Shown: one piece after another, positions 35,820-47,589 of the stretch
Position numbering within the stretch: the stretch's first letter is position 1
Layout: the number at the start of each line of letters is the position of its first letter
Source of the DNA: Cristatella mucedo
Taxonomy: Eukaryota; Bryozoa; Phylactolaemata; Cristatellidae
Direction of reading: 5' to 3'
Assembly (NCBI GenBank): GCA_009760855.2
Contig: WPIO01000199.1
Coordinates: 1-64,000 of the forward strand
Length of the DNA: 64,000 nucleotides
Position numbers and translations under genes: made by a program
The notes under the pieces: generated by a model
Told to the model about the DNA's origin: nothing
The model's input: only the letters and a program-made list of their open reading frames with translations
The model's database searches: none

Positions 35820-37530
35820 ATACTAAACCATTACCAGTAAAGAGAGTTAGATTTCCAGATAAAAAGAAAAATGAAGATGATGAAAAACTAGTTTATATAA
35901 ACGAAGAAGTAGACGTAAACGAGTCAATGGAGAAATGAAATATATATTAACAAATATATTTTCACTATTATAGGATGGATTCCAAAGAAATTTCTTAAGT
36001 TTCTGGAATTGATATTACCAGTTCTAATAGTGAATCGAATAATTAGAGGACTCACCGATGATCCTGATTATCAAATGGAAACAGAAATGGAATCTGAGTC
36101 TTACGAGTCTGAAGCTTCATCTTACATGGATAGTGAATCAGATGAAGAGGTAGATCTATAAGAACTTATATTTGGTAAACAATATAAAGATCTTACAGAA
36201 GTTGAAGTTAGATAATAGGAAGAATTCCTTGAAGGATTGGTAGATAGCTCTGAAAGTTTTTAATTTCAATTAAATACAATTTTATTTTCATATATAGAAA
36301 ATGGATGTGTCAAGAATTTTAAGCTGTGAACAATCTAGAGAAATGGCAGTTAAGGAGAAGGTCAGTGAATAGGTAAACATTCACTTGATAAACTAATTCC
36401 AGATATTGATATGCTTATAGAAGCAAATAAAAATCCTAAAACAAAAACTGGTGTACAAATTATTAATTTATATAGTAATGGATGTGTCAAGGATTCTTAG
36501 ATGTAAAAGAGTAAGAAAATTAGCAGAAGAGATATGCATCAGTAAATTCAAATGCGTTAGTAAAGATATACTTAAAAATTATCTTTATAGATTTATTCCA
36601 GACTTAGATGATATTGTAATTTTAAGTCTCATTGACATTTGTAATGCTTGTGATAAGATACATGAGTATGGAGAAAGATTAGAAAACAGTATAAAATTGA
36701 CTAGACAAATAGCATTCGGTAATTAGTATATAGTCTTTAAATCTGTGTGCATGTATTTTATTTTTCATTATTATATAGGAAATAGAAGCAGTTACTGATC
36801 CCATGCTTGCAACTTCTGCAGTAGCACTTAAATCCTATGTAGATTATCTTGTTAGGTCAAGTATGACAGCATATGATGAGTAACTACTCAGTTCTGATGT
36901 TGCTAATATGACTGACGACTCTGTTAAGAAATTCTATCTTGATGAAGCAGATATTGAAGCACAAAATATTATTACTTCTAGTCAAACTGAAGTTCTTACA
37001 GGACTTGAGTCAAGGGTTAGATCCAAAGTTGATGCTCTCCTCAATTACCTTAGTGAAATCAGTGGTTATACAACTTGGATTGCGTCACAACTTCCAATAC
37101 TCTCTACAGTCATATCTAGAGTATCTGGTATTAAACCTGACATCTCTGGAATTGTTAAAGATGAGTGTTAGGCAGTTCTTCCAAGTATTAATGATGGTAA
37201 GTGTAAAACAAAAAGAGGCTGAGGCAGAACTAGAGCAACCCACTTTAAATGTAGTTTAATTAATTTAACCAATTGAATATAGAAAGTGAATGTTAAGACA
37301 AGAAGTAACGACTGTCTTGAAGAAGTACAAGGACAACAGTATTTAAACTTTAAAATCTGTTCTTATCCAATGGGTAGAATAGAAGACCTCAGATCAACTT
37401 TGTTAGATGCTCTAAAACTAGCATTAGAATATAAAGCACTTAGACTTAATCACTCTGAACCCGAAATAGCAAATATATTCGCTAAAGTTAGAGATAGTTC
37501 AATCTTTGAAGATTTTTTGAACACATAAAA
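35820..37530 (+). pseudogene. Small unassigned parts of the Polinton-like fossil
   Basis: Downstream of the polymerase come an acidic stretch (SESYESEASSYMDSESDEE), then small frames including MDVSRILRCKRVRKLAEEIC at 36478, a helical frame at 36908-37171 (DEADIEAQNIITSSQTEVL) and one at 37286-37528 (LLDALKLALEYKALRLNH). The start MDVSRIL is seen twice (36301 and 36478), suggesting a local duplication. None is recognised. Broken. Confidence 0.45.
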
Positions 37531-37649
37531 ATAGAAAAAATTAATAGTATGAAGTCTGAAGCTTACTCCAAAAAATAGAACTTAACAAATAAAGAAAAAG
37601 ATAGATGCAGGAAAGAGTTTTAATATACCAGAAGAATTGATCAAAGAGA

Positions 37650-39890
37650 CTATGGATTGGAAGATTTAAGGTGGATCTTCAGGTCCATATCCCATTGTAG
37701 GATCATATGGAGCTGTAGGATCATATCCAACTGTACTATCAGTTACAGCTGTATGTTGTAGGAGGTAATTCGTCTATAGTATCAGTTGTATAAGTTAAGT
37801 AACTAATAGGTGTGAACCATTGACTTGATAAACCATCATATTTAATTCCAGAAAGATCTTTTGATGATGGTTGTGAATACTGTAATCCATTAACTAACAA
37901 AATCTCAATATAGTCCACATCACTTGGTGTTGAAATAGTACTATGACTCAAAACAGGATAAATAAGATTGAAAGCAATTGTTTTTGTTTCTTCTCTATTG
38001 AAAATAGTTAAATTAAACATAGATTCACTTAATAATAGCATATACTTATTTTCAATATTACAATACTTTATATTGAGTAGATCAGAAGGGTATACATTTG
38101 GAGAATTAAATGTATAGTAACATTATAAAAATATAATATCAACTATCAAATTGTTTTCTTACACTTATGCTAATACCTAATATTGCTAGTTTACAGTTTA
38201 CTCTTGTTCTATTATCATCTTTTAAGAAAAATGAATAAATAATATTTTCTCTCTGATATGCCATATATCTAATTTCACTGTCAATATCGATAATAGTTTT
38301 ATCAGTAGACTTATCAATATCTTTTATTTTTATCTTTATTTTAGAGTAACTTGGTTTTTTTATGTTAACATCTGATAGTTTTGCTAAAATTTGTTTTCCA
38401 TTACTAGAAGAAGAAAACTCTTGTGATGGCACACCAATATTATTTACTCTGTTTGCAGTTATATTACCTCAATATCCAATACAACCAGTATTGCTTATGG
38501 ATGTTCTAACAAATGGTAAGCTTCCACATTTTAAATGGAAATAATGTATATACTTATTTGCAATTTAATCAGTTGGAGGATAATTAATAAAATTTGCTTC
38601 TCTTCTATTCATTATTAGTCTTTCATCACTTGTATCTCCATTTACTCTTTCATCTTGTTTATACATTCCGGTTTTTGTGTCAACCTATTTTTTGTTGCAA
38701 TACCCCTTCCATTAACAGGGTCTGACATTCGTACGTAATTTTTTGAGTTTGCAGATAAATAGCCGGTTATATGCAGATCAGAATCTTTCCTTAGATAATT
38801 GTTATCAGCAAATGATTTATTAACTGTTTCTAATAAATCAAGAGTTTGTCCAGCGTTTACTATTCTTTTTGAATCGAAGTTTAATGTACCATTCATTTGT
38901 AAATCTTTTCTAGAAAGAGTTTTATTATATTGCCATCTAAACAGTTAGAGTTATTGTTTTATCAAATAAATCTAGTCCTGAAATAATTGCTGAACCTTCT
39001 AATAATCTGTTATTTGAACCTATAATATAAATTCCAAATAACTGAAGTGAATAAATATAATTGGTTCCTGCTGTTGGAAGAGGAATTAGCATTTTCAGTG
39101 ATCCATTTGGTGCTGCATACATCGTTGACATTACAAATAAAGATCTAGGAGGAACCACAATATCATCAATAACAACATTCCATTTCCCTTGATAATTTGT
39201 TCCATACATATCTGTTGATTGTGCTGAATCTATTACTTCATTCAATGTTATTCTTGCAACATTTCCATCAGATATGTTATTTAGGTTACAAAGATTAACA
39301 GCATCATTAGGATTAACAGGATCATTTTTCTAATTCTAATAAAATTATTTTGCATATCTAAATTACCATTAACTGTTTCACCATGTAAACTAAGAAAGTG
39401 GTCATCGATATACTTTTTATTTGGAACAGTATAATCAAGGTATGGATTTCCACCAGCATATGGAACTGTAACTTCTAATACCACCAATTACAACTAGACT
39501 TCCTCTAATTGTTCTACCTGTAAGTGGTAGTTTAGTATCAGCATAATCCTTCGTTGCAGCATCACTAGGATTTATAGGATTAGCAAGATCTACTATTCTA
39601 AAATTATTCATATCAATTTCACCATCATTTGTAGTTGATCTAGAAATATTAGTAACGAAGTTCGTATCTATAAACTGTCTGTTTACAGCAACTCCAGTAT
39701 CAACAGGATCACCTAAATTCGTTATAAGATTTCCATTAAATACTTAGATTTCCACTAAGTAGATCACCAGTCTTTGTAATATAATTCTTTGCACTAACAT
39801 ATTTTCCTTTTTTATATGCCCTGAAATTTCTATACAATACCAACTATAAAATCTATAAGAGTAATTCCACTAGCAACTTGAACTTATCAA
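37650..39890 (-). pseudogene. Fibre-like repetitive protein of the Polinton-like fossil
   Basis: Minus-strand sequence repeats a motif of the type [DN]GxIDMxxFRIVDLxNPxNPSDAATKxYxD. Clear examples are FRIVDLANPINPSDAATKDY near 39550-39605 and variants near 38700-38890, 39290-39480 and 39670-39720. This is the pattern of phage and virus tail-fibre or spike shafts (known there as N-P-x-D-AATKxYV repeats). The low-coordinate part, 37739-38432, lacks the repeat and may be a C-terminal head. Broken; probable role is attachment, inferred from the repeat type only. Confidence 0.55.
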
Positions 39891-39968
39891 TAGCATATAT
39901 ACATGTACCATCAATATTAATTATTAAAACTACTACTAGCAAAAATGCTACAACTGATTTGCATAACA

Positions 39969-40250
39969 TGGTAAAATTAATTAATCAAGGAACATATATT
40001 GATCTTAGTGGAAAAGTTCAAAAAACAGAAGTAAGGAATCGATAGGACTACACTGAAAAAGGAAGAAGCCTAGTTGAAAATAGAGGTGCTAGATTTTCTC
40101 CAGAATTGAAAAGAGATATAAAAAAGTAGAAGCAAGTTCAGTAGGTAGCACAAAAACGTGCGACTATTAGGCCGAGTAAGCTATGCTTAATGCTATTATT
40201 GATAAAGATGTTAGAAAACTACTAGTTGATATGAAGAAACGATGTACAAA
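39969..40250 (+). pseudogene. Small basic part of the Polinton-like fossil
   Basis: A plus-strand stretch begins MVKLINQGTYIDLSGKVQ and is Lys/Arg-rich after that. Not recognised; broken. Confidence 0.3.
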
Positions 40251-40834
40251 CTAATAGTTTGTGAAACGAACTATTTTGGTATTATCTGTAAGACAATATG
40301 TGAAATCTAATTGTGCAAATTGTAAGAGTAAACGAATAGCTTCAAAGTCTCTAACGGTCGCAGCATAGATTAGATCATCGAATAAGCCTAAGGGATATTT
40401 ATGTTTATCTATACAAATATATGATTCATACTTGTTTTCTCTCTTTTTAAAACTAACTCCTATGAATCCATTTCTATTTCTTTTAGTAATATCTTTATTT
40501 CCTTGATTTTCGGAATGACTTGCCATTCTTAAATTTGAAATTCAATTAGCACTCTTAATTCCATTGACGTGATCAATTTGAAATATAGACATATCGTTTT
40601 TACATATTAACCCAGCAAGTCTATGACTCTTATATTGTTTTCCATCAATTTATTGTCTATGCATCCATATTTATCACTTGTTCCAGCATCACTTCCAGCA
40701 GTTGCAGTTCCTCCACGATTTGTTTTGTTTGTAAACTTGCCTGTGAAAGCAGTATAATCCAAATGTTCCATCACTCTACCTCTCAATGCAGCCACCTCAT
40801 CAACTCTAGTCGTACAAACTTCATCCAATGACAT
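40251..40834 (-). pseudogene. HNH endonuclease-like part with AP2 DNA-binding domain
   Basis: The minus strand reads FQIDHVNGIKSAN, an HNH-type IDHxNG core, then NRNGFIGVSFKKRENKYESY and ICIDKHKYPLGLFDD, the three-stranded core of an AP2 domain, then ATVRDFEAIRLL. HNH-AP2 proteins are common in phages and large DNA viruses, usually as selfish homing endonucleases. The N-terminal portion (MSLDEVCTTRVDEVAALRGR) may belong to another small protein. Broken. Confidence 0.65.
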
Positions 40835-41460
40835 TTATATATACTGTTTTTAATCTCTTTACAATAATTTTATTTAATATAGAAATTAGTTGTCAAGAAG
40901 GAAAGTTATCTCTATGTGATCATCAAGTAAAACTAATTCATATTTCAAAAGAACCTATTTCTATTCGTTTGAAACACTCTGATTTAACAGAATCTGTGCC
41001 TATTCTTCTTACAAAGACTCAACTAAACAGAATAGAAAAGAGTAGATCTAAAAATACTGGATTGCAATTGAATCCAAGTATTAAACAACTAGGAGCAAAT
41101 AGAAGACAAAGTTTCGGTCTCGTAGATATTATAAATAAATTAAGTGGCAATCGTGAAATGCATATGTCTTTACCAAAAGGTGTAAAGAGTGAGTTTGTCC
41201 CTGGAGGATGTTTCAAAGATACAGGTAAGCACTCGTTCGCCGGGCCAAGTACACAATTTAGAAAACGTTTGGATCAAGGGTAGGAGGAAGCAAGCGATTT
41301 AGACGGATCAGCTTTAGTTCATGATAGTCTTTATACAGAAACAGCATCTGATCCGGAACCAAAGAGAATCGAAATAAGAAATTTATCAGATATGGTTCTT
41401 GCAGAATCTGCTGCTAGGATTTCTCTTGATCCTCGTCAACCGTCATATGTTGAAATGATG
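40829..41460 (+). pseudogene. Virion-core/phospholipase A2-like part of the Polinton-like fossil
   Basis: The stretch LLTKTQLNRIEKSRSKNTG resembles the TLTKxQLxKIxKAKxxxKG segment found in core proteins of adintovirus-like elements. It is followed by SFAGPSTQFRKRLDQG and then LVHDSLY, the GPGTxxxxRL and HDxxY pattern of the parvovirus-type PLA2 domain, in which the HD pair is catalytic. Broken; its right end meets the hAT fragment. Confidence 0.55.
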
Positions 41461-42165
41461 CTAAGGTCCAACCTTTTTGCGTTGGGGGGCCACATTTCAA
41501 AAATTTAAAAGGTCAGGGGGCCACATGTAAATTGGCGTAGTTGACCACATCAAAAAATAAGATCGTAATTTAGTATGACTATGACTATTATACTTAATAC
41601 ATAAACCGCAATACAATAGTATTTTTTAACATAATTATAATTAAAAATAATAAATAATAAAAATGTAATCATGTGTCCTGGAAAATAATTCGATAGATAT
41701 TATGGCCACTCTTTTACTTTTGGATTTTTATTAATAACATGCGGACATAAACTTATAAAACTTACAGAATTACATGACAAGGACTCACAAAATATTAATG
41801 TCTTCGGATTAATTAAATGCCATAGGTATTCAATGTCTTCTGCACTGCAGGCATCAATGAGATATTTGGCATTATTTCTGTTTGCACAAAAAGTCGACAT
41901 CTGCTGCAACAGTGGATGTGGCAATTCTAAGGATTCCTGATAAATGCTCATCTGTGAGAACGGTTTGAGTCTTTGTTTTCAAATTTTCAGTCTGGAAAAA
42001 AGCTGTTCACAGCAATATGTGCTGCCAAACACAACAATATACCTTCGAGCATGTTTGGCTAGGTTAGGAAAAGACTCTGATGAAACATACTGCTTGTAAA
42101 AGGTAACAAGGTCATGCTGATCATAAGCAGTTTTCAAATTGCTGTCATTATGAATGTCGATTAGT
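41461..42165 (-). mobile_element. hAT DNA transposon, 3' part with transposase C-terminus
   Basis: The minus strand holds the hAT dimerisation region: FPNLAKHARRYIVVFGSTYC and EQLFSRLK (42090-41985), then, after one frame change, KTKTQTVLTDEHLSGILRIA, TSTVAADVDFLCKQK, a TAA in place of a codon, and CQISH. EQLFSRxK plus TDEHL-ILRIA are typical of the transposase group behind GTF2IRD2/EPM2AIP1-like genes. Low-coordinate sequence ggtccaacctttttgcgttggggggccaca resembles a hAT terminal repeat. The 5' part is missing, cut by the LINE at about 42165. Confidence 0.8.
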
Positions 42166-44272
42166 AATACTACTGTAGGTCGTACCAATCGATCCTAGCA
42201 AAGCCTAAGTCTAGTTTTTTATAAAAACATTGTTGAATCACAGATGCATAATCCAAAAATGCTGATGTCGACAATAAACCATCTCCTCAACCGTTCCCAG
42301 ATTAGCTCCTTACCTGATGATCCTAGCGATGATCTAGACGATCGCTTCTTTCGATTTTTTGTGCAGAAGATAGACAAGATCAGGAAATCAATCCCTGCGA
42401 TGACAACCTCACCACTAGAATGCTGTTCCTCGGTTCCTGGCTGCGCCTCAATGTGTGCATTTAAGCAGGTCGCTAGTGATCTAGTCCTAAAGTTCGTATC
42501 TCAGTCAAAGAAGACAACAAGTCCTCTGGACCCTATTCCCACTGTCCTGCTCCTACGTTGCATTGATCTGCTGCTGCCATGCATCACTAACATAATTAAT
42601 ATGTCATTAGCCTCAGTTCATGTCCCAGTACCTTTCAAAAAAGCTGTAGTCAGGCCACTTCTCAAGAAAGCTACACTTGACCAAGAGAACTTGAGCAACT
42701 ACCGCCCAGTTTCCCTTTACCATTCCTATTAAAGACACTCGAACGGGTCGTGACGGACCAGCTGAACTCGTATATCGAAACCTCACTCCTGGCTAGTAAG
42801 TTCCAGTCTGGCTTTAGAGCTAATCACTCCACAGAGTCAGCATTGCTTCGGGTATACAACGACCTACTTAGGAATGCAGAAATGGGTAGAGTGTCTCTGC
42901 TTGTTTTGCTTGATCTTTCGGCAGCTTTTGATACCTTTGATCACAAAGTTCTTCTAGAGCGCCTCTCATCTCGCCTGGGCATCACTGGCACTGCTCTGCA
43001 GTGGTTCAGGTCCTATCTCAGTGGGAGACTCCAGAGTATTGACGTGAATGGACAAAGATCATCTGAAGTACCTCTGAAATATGGAGTACGTCAGGGCTCA
43101 GTGCTAGGTCCGGTTCTTTTCACGGTTTATACTCTGCCTCTTGCTGATGTGATTGCCAGAACAATCTAGGCTTTCACTTCTATGCTGATGACACTCAGTT
43201 GTACCTTTGCTTTAATCCTTCCCAGCCTTCGAGCACCTCAAATTCTCTAAACTCACTAGCTGCATGCATCGATGACATCCACACATGGATGGCAGCAAAT
43301 TTTATAAAACTAAGCGATGATAAAACTAACTTACTTGTTATGGGCAAACCCAGTGTGATTCAGAGATCGGAATGGCTGACTCTCAAATTTGGCTCTGCCA
43401 GCGTATCTCCAGTTGAATCAGCTCGAAATCTAGGTGTCATATTCCAAAGCGACCTCTCTTTAGACGACCATATCAGCTCCACAGTCAAATCCGCCTATTT
43501 TTAGCTTCATAACATTACTAAAATTCGGGCTTGTTTAAATAAAGATACCGAATCCAAGTTGGTCCATGCATTCGTGACATCCAGTCTCGACTTCTGCAAC
43601 TCACTGCTTACTGGCCTACCAGCATGTGCGATCAGGCGATTGCAGCAGGTGCAAAACTCGGCTGCTAGACTTGTCTGTAGTGAGCTTCGCAGTTGCCACA
43701 TTACTCCTCTTCCTGCCGACCTGCACTGGCTACCAGTCAAGCAATGGATTGACTTCAAGGTTTTGTTGCTCACTTTTAGGTCCCTTTATTCTATGACTCC
43801 AGCCTATCTTTCAGATATATTACCCCATCAGACCAAGCATCGTACCACCTGCTTTTCGAATCTAACAGTCTAGAAATACCTTGTACAAACCTTAAATCCT
43901 TTGGAGACCGTGCATTTAGTTGGTATGCTCCCACAGCTTGGAACTCCCTCCCGAACTGCGTCAGAACATCCCCCGAAATGACCACATTTAAAAGGAACCT
44001 AAAAACGCACCTATTTAGGACAGCATTTAGTGGGTCCCTGTGATTCGTCCTTTATGTGCTAATGGGTGTTGAACTGTGCATGCTGCCACTAACCACATTC
44101 GCATGCTCACCCAGTGCATGTCACCCCTAACCATATTATTCATTTTGTTTGTTTTTCAAGCATGATTTTACTTACCATTCCATTGCATTTCACTTTACAG
44201 CAAATGTAAAGCACCTAGAGAGAGATTAAGTTCTCTGGGGGCGCTTTATCAAGTGAATTATTATTATTATTA
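42165..44272 (+). mobile_element. Young 5'-truncated L2-like LINE, 2.1 kb
   Basis: It begins in the linker before the RT (gtcgtaccaatcgatcctagca is shared with the complement of 58110-58140). Motifs in order are [119 protein letters not shown] (reached only after a frame change), ANFIKLSDDKTNLLVMGKPS, LDFCNSLLTGLPACAIRRLQ, APTAWNSLPNCVR and HLFRTAFSGSL. The 3' end has the conserved agagattaagttctctgg-ggcgctttatcaagtgaa block and an ATT tail (44257-44271). About four frame breaks. L2 clade is my best guess; Crack/CR1 relatives are alternatives. Confidence 0.9.
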
Positions 44273-44465
44273 TCATATCTTCCTTCCCTCTCTTCCATCT
44301 CGCATGACTCTTTAGTAATCTCTATCATCCCTTAGCTTCGTCAAGCTATAGCAGATACAATTCGGAAACATTTTCATTTACAAACCATGACATTATTGTC
44401 TGGTTGCAACCGGTTTTCATTCCTGCAAATAAAAAATGCTGGCCTGGCGCTGCATGCAAGATGTT

Positions 44466-44836
44466 CTAACTCAGCTCACGCTGGCACGTTCGCCAGCAGA
44501 CTTGATTTTTTTAACTGAGACAAATTGAGAAGCATGGCTGAGTTGGAAGGCAGTTAGTTTTAGGCAGTCAGTGAGCAGGATGAAAGAGCAGTTTAGGACG
44601 GCTCTACAGGATGTGCGACAGTCGGCAGCAGGAGACTGATCTGATGTCAAAGAGCGAATAAACCGGGCCTCCACTGCATGAACTGGCCAAAGTAGGGCAG
44701 CTAGGGACAATCGTGAGCCTTGGCGGAGCCAAGGGTCATCATTCGAAACCAAAATAGCTCCCTTGAGAGAGCAGCTCATGTTTAAGTGGTCGTATGCAAA
44801 TTGCTGTGCAAGCTGGCACACAAGTTCCCTTGCCAA
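44466..44836 (-). mobile_element. LINE family B segment within block copy 2
   Basis: Duplicate of 25795-26168; a minus-strand frame of about 120 codons is largely conserved between the two. Confidence 0.4.
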
Positions 44837-46835
44837 GAGCTATGCACTCATGTGTTTGGTTCGGGAGCTTAGCACTGACTGAGTTTTACGAATATCTGTA
44901 GTTGCTGGGCCTTAGCTCATGTGCTGGATGGGCAAATTCTTTCATTCAGCCTGCAAGTCTAACCCCTGCCATTTGTGATTGTGCATTACCTGGTAACTTT
45001 CTCACTGATCAATGGCAAAAGGGTAATCGAGGAACTATATAGGAAACGATATTTAATCAACTAATATTTACTTATCTATGCATCCCTATTTAATTTGGGA
45101 CCGAGTTTCCTCTCATAAGATGCACTTTCCTATACTTAATCTGTCTTCAAATGACCAACAAATCAGAGCCTATCATCAAATTCTGCTGCATCAGAGCAGT
45201 GATGATCAAATCAGGCTTTCATTACCAGTGAAGTCTGCCCAAGAACCATTCGTCGGGTCACGTGAATGTGCATGCACTCACACACCGACCTGTGCCCCAT
45301 ACCAATGACTCTTTGTATATTTCATTTACCATGAGATATACATGTCAGTGCCAAGCACCAGCTACCTGAGCTGACAACACAGCTGCAAACCTTGCATCTG
45401 GCCAAATCAGAAAGACTGCAGGGCATAGAAATGAACGTGTGTGACTTTCGTACAAGCTCAGCAGCAAAGCATCCAACTAGTTAGCAGCCATGCTTAGTTT
45501 AATTTGACTATTAGTTGAAATAAGTAGAATAATTTAACAGCCGTAATTCCGGAGCAGCAGAAGATTCTAGGTCTGCTTCTTCAAGAAGGTAACCACGTGA
45601 ATTGCTTGCTGTAATAATAGCAGTAATATTGATTATTTTATTGATATCAATATTCGTGATGCAAATATATTGTGCCATCAGAGAACTGAAGTTCTTTCTA
45701 GGTACTTTACTTATGCTGTAAAGGATGCATGACTAGCTGATTTGTAGTAATATATGTGAAATTCCCAGGGTCAGTGTATGTAGATGTCGTTAGTAGCAGC
45801 AAGCAGAGTCTCTGCATACGTTAGCACATAAATGACACATATCAATGACTTAATAAAGAAATGCAGCTCACTTTTAATTTTCTTATGTCAGTCACGAGTG
45901 AATTACAGGTATTAGACCATACAACCGAATGGCATGGTCTCTACAGTTTTGGGCTTCATGCAAGGTATATATAAGCAACCGGATTTAGAAAAGTAGGTCT
46001 TACGATAACTAGTCTGGTGGTTTAGCAGTTTAATAGGTAGTCTGGATCCATTTAATGAAGTGATATATGGATAAAGGTGGATACCTGGCTTGATTGGTAG
46101 CCAGTGCAGGTCGATAGGAAGTGGTGAAATTTGGCAGTAGGGCCTTATAGGCTTCGAAGCGACTGCATGCTTAGTGAAGAGCTAGTTAACTTTGGTAATT
46201 AGCCAAGTTGCTGCCACTATTTTTTCAACATCATTACACAAGTTAAGTTACGTATTCGTTCTAATCATAGGTAATGCTGAGGCTGGTTATCGGTTGTGAC
46301 TGGAGATGTAGAAATAATAAAGGCAAGGAAACAATGTCATGAGTACAGACAGCTGCAATGAATAAAACCTGCCAGGATACTACTTGTATCATCTTCCCAA
46401 AACCATCAAGTTAGGTCTAGTCAAGCAGCCTTCCTCTGTGAAACATGTAGAATAGCTTACTTTTAATATTTAGCAGGCAATTAGATCAGAGCAAACAAAA
46501 GTGACCTTGGCCTCTAATTGCTTGAAACTGCTCTCAACAAGGCAGGCTTTCTGGTTTATTCTGCGTCTGGTTGTCACCAAGAGGTTTCTTTGTAAACAAT
46601 ATTTTTGAGTACTATTTTCATTTCAGTTGTCGGACCAGATGAAGCTGATTTAGAAAGGCTGCCAGTTCTTGTTTTTAAAGTCAACATCGAATTCTCTTAA
46701 TGACTACAGCATGGAAGCAGATAAGAGAAACCCTCCACACCCCAACTAATCTCTTCTCAATTACAGGCTCTTAATCGCTCAGGTCACACAGATACATTTA
46801 AGTTGAAGTTTAAATGTTGTAAATATGGCTCAAGA

Positions 46836-47589
46836 TTCATCAGCCCATTTGTGAAGCAGCAAGAACTCCCATCACAATACCTCAGCCTGAAAACGAATAA
46901 CAATTCACAGAACAGTGCTCGAACTCAAGATTTGGATCGTTAGGCGTGAGTGCAAGACCTCATGGAACACAGCCAACGGCTTGTTCATAGTATCCCCCTT
47001 TCCATAGAGAGCTCAGCTCAGATGTTATAGTGGTTTTAGCTACTGCTGAGCTTGACTATTATCTGAGTGCCACCTGTACTGTGTGGTTCTTCTGGGATCT
47101 GTTACTGGGGTGATGCTAGTTCTGTCAGCACCAGTCATTTTTCTAATTTTTCTACAAAAATAATTAGCTTATCTAGACCTACATCTACATCTACCTATGT
47201 TGGATCTGCTATCTTATCTTGTGCTGGTTTACTTCCTTTTTTCAGTCTTTCTCACGTATGCATGCAGGTCAGCTGCAGATAAATGTTAATTTTGTCCACT
47301 TCCTCTCATCTGCCTAATTAATTTATTTCATCTAGACGAACGCATAATGACAATAATAATTTATAGAATGTCGCCTTTCACACACTACCCTCAGAAGTCA
47401 ACGATAAAAGCGTCTCTTCAGGTGCAAGAAAACTATTTTATCATAGGCAAAGCTTTCTTATACCCTTTTAATTTAACCGTAATACCTCAAGTGACACTTA
47501 TGAATCGACAAAAACCAGGACTTAAGCATGGTAGTTTTGTAAAAAGGCTTAGCATGTGCTGTAGCTATTTACTCACAAATGCAAAAGCT
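46836..47589. other. Block-2-specific sequence, possibly LINE-derived
   Basis: The plus frame at 47067-47282 contains GDASSVSTSHFSNFSTKIIS, reminiscent of the DDLDDRFFRFFVQKI linker of the L2-like LINEs. The remainder is unassigned. Confidence 0.3.

Larger units (their letters stand above)
31640..41460. mobile_element. Polinton/adintovirus-like fossil element
   Basis: About 9.8 kb is distinctly more AT-rich than the flanks and carries a set of parts typical of adintovirus/Polinton relatives. These are a protein-primed family B DNA polymerase (plus strand), a cluster of small genes, a fibre-like repetitive protein (minus), an HNH/AP2 protein (minus) and a virion-core/phospholipase A2-like protein (plus). 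A TATA-like tatataaaag lies at 31691-31700 before the first part. I see no integrase, packaging ATPase, protease or capsid genes, so the element is partial; its right side is cut by a hAT fragment. It is broken throughout, probably around two dozen breaks, yet domains remain easily readable, suggesting middling age. Confidence 0.75.

Noticed and set aside
41700-41951. 83-codon minus-strand frame as a separate gene
   Set aside because: It is an out-of-frame shadow of the hAT transposase end; the true frame gives TDEHLSGILRIATSTVAADV.
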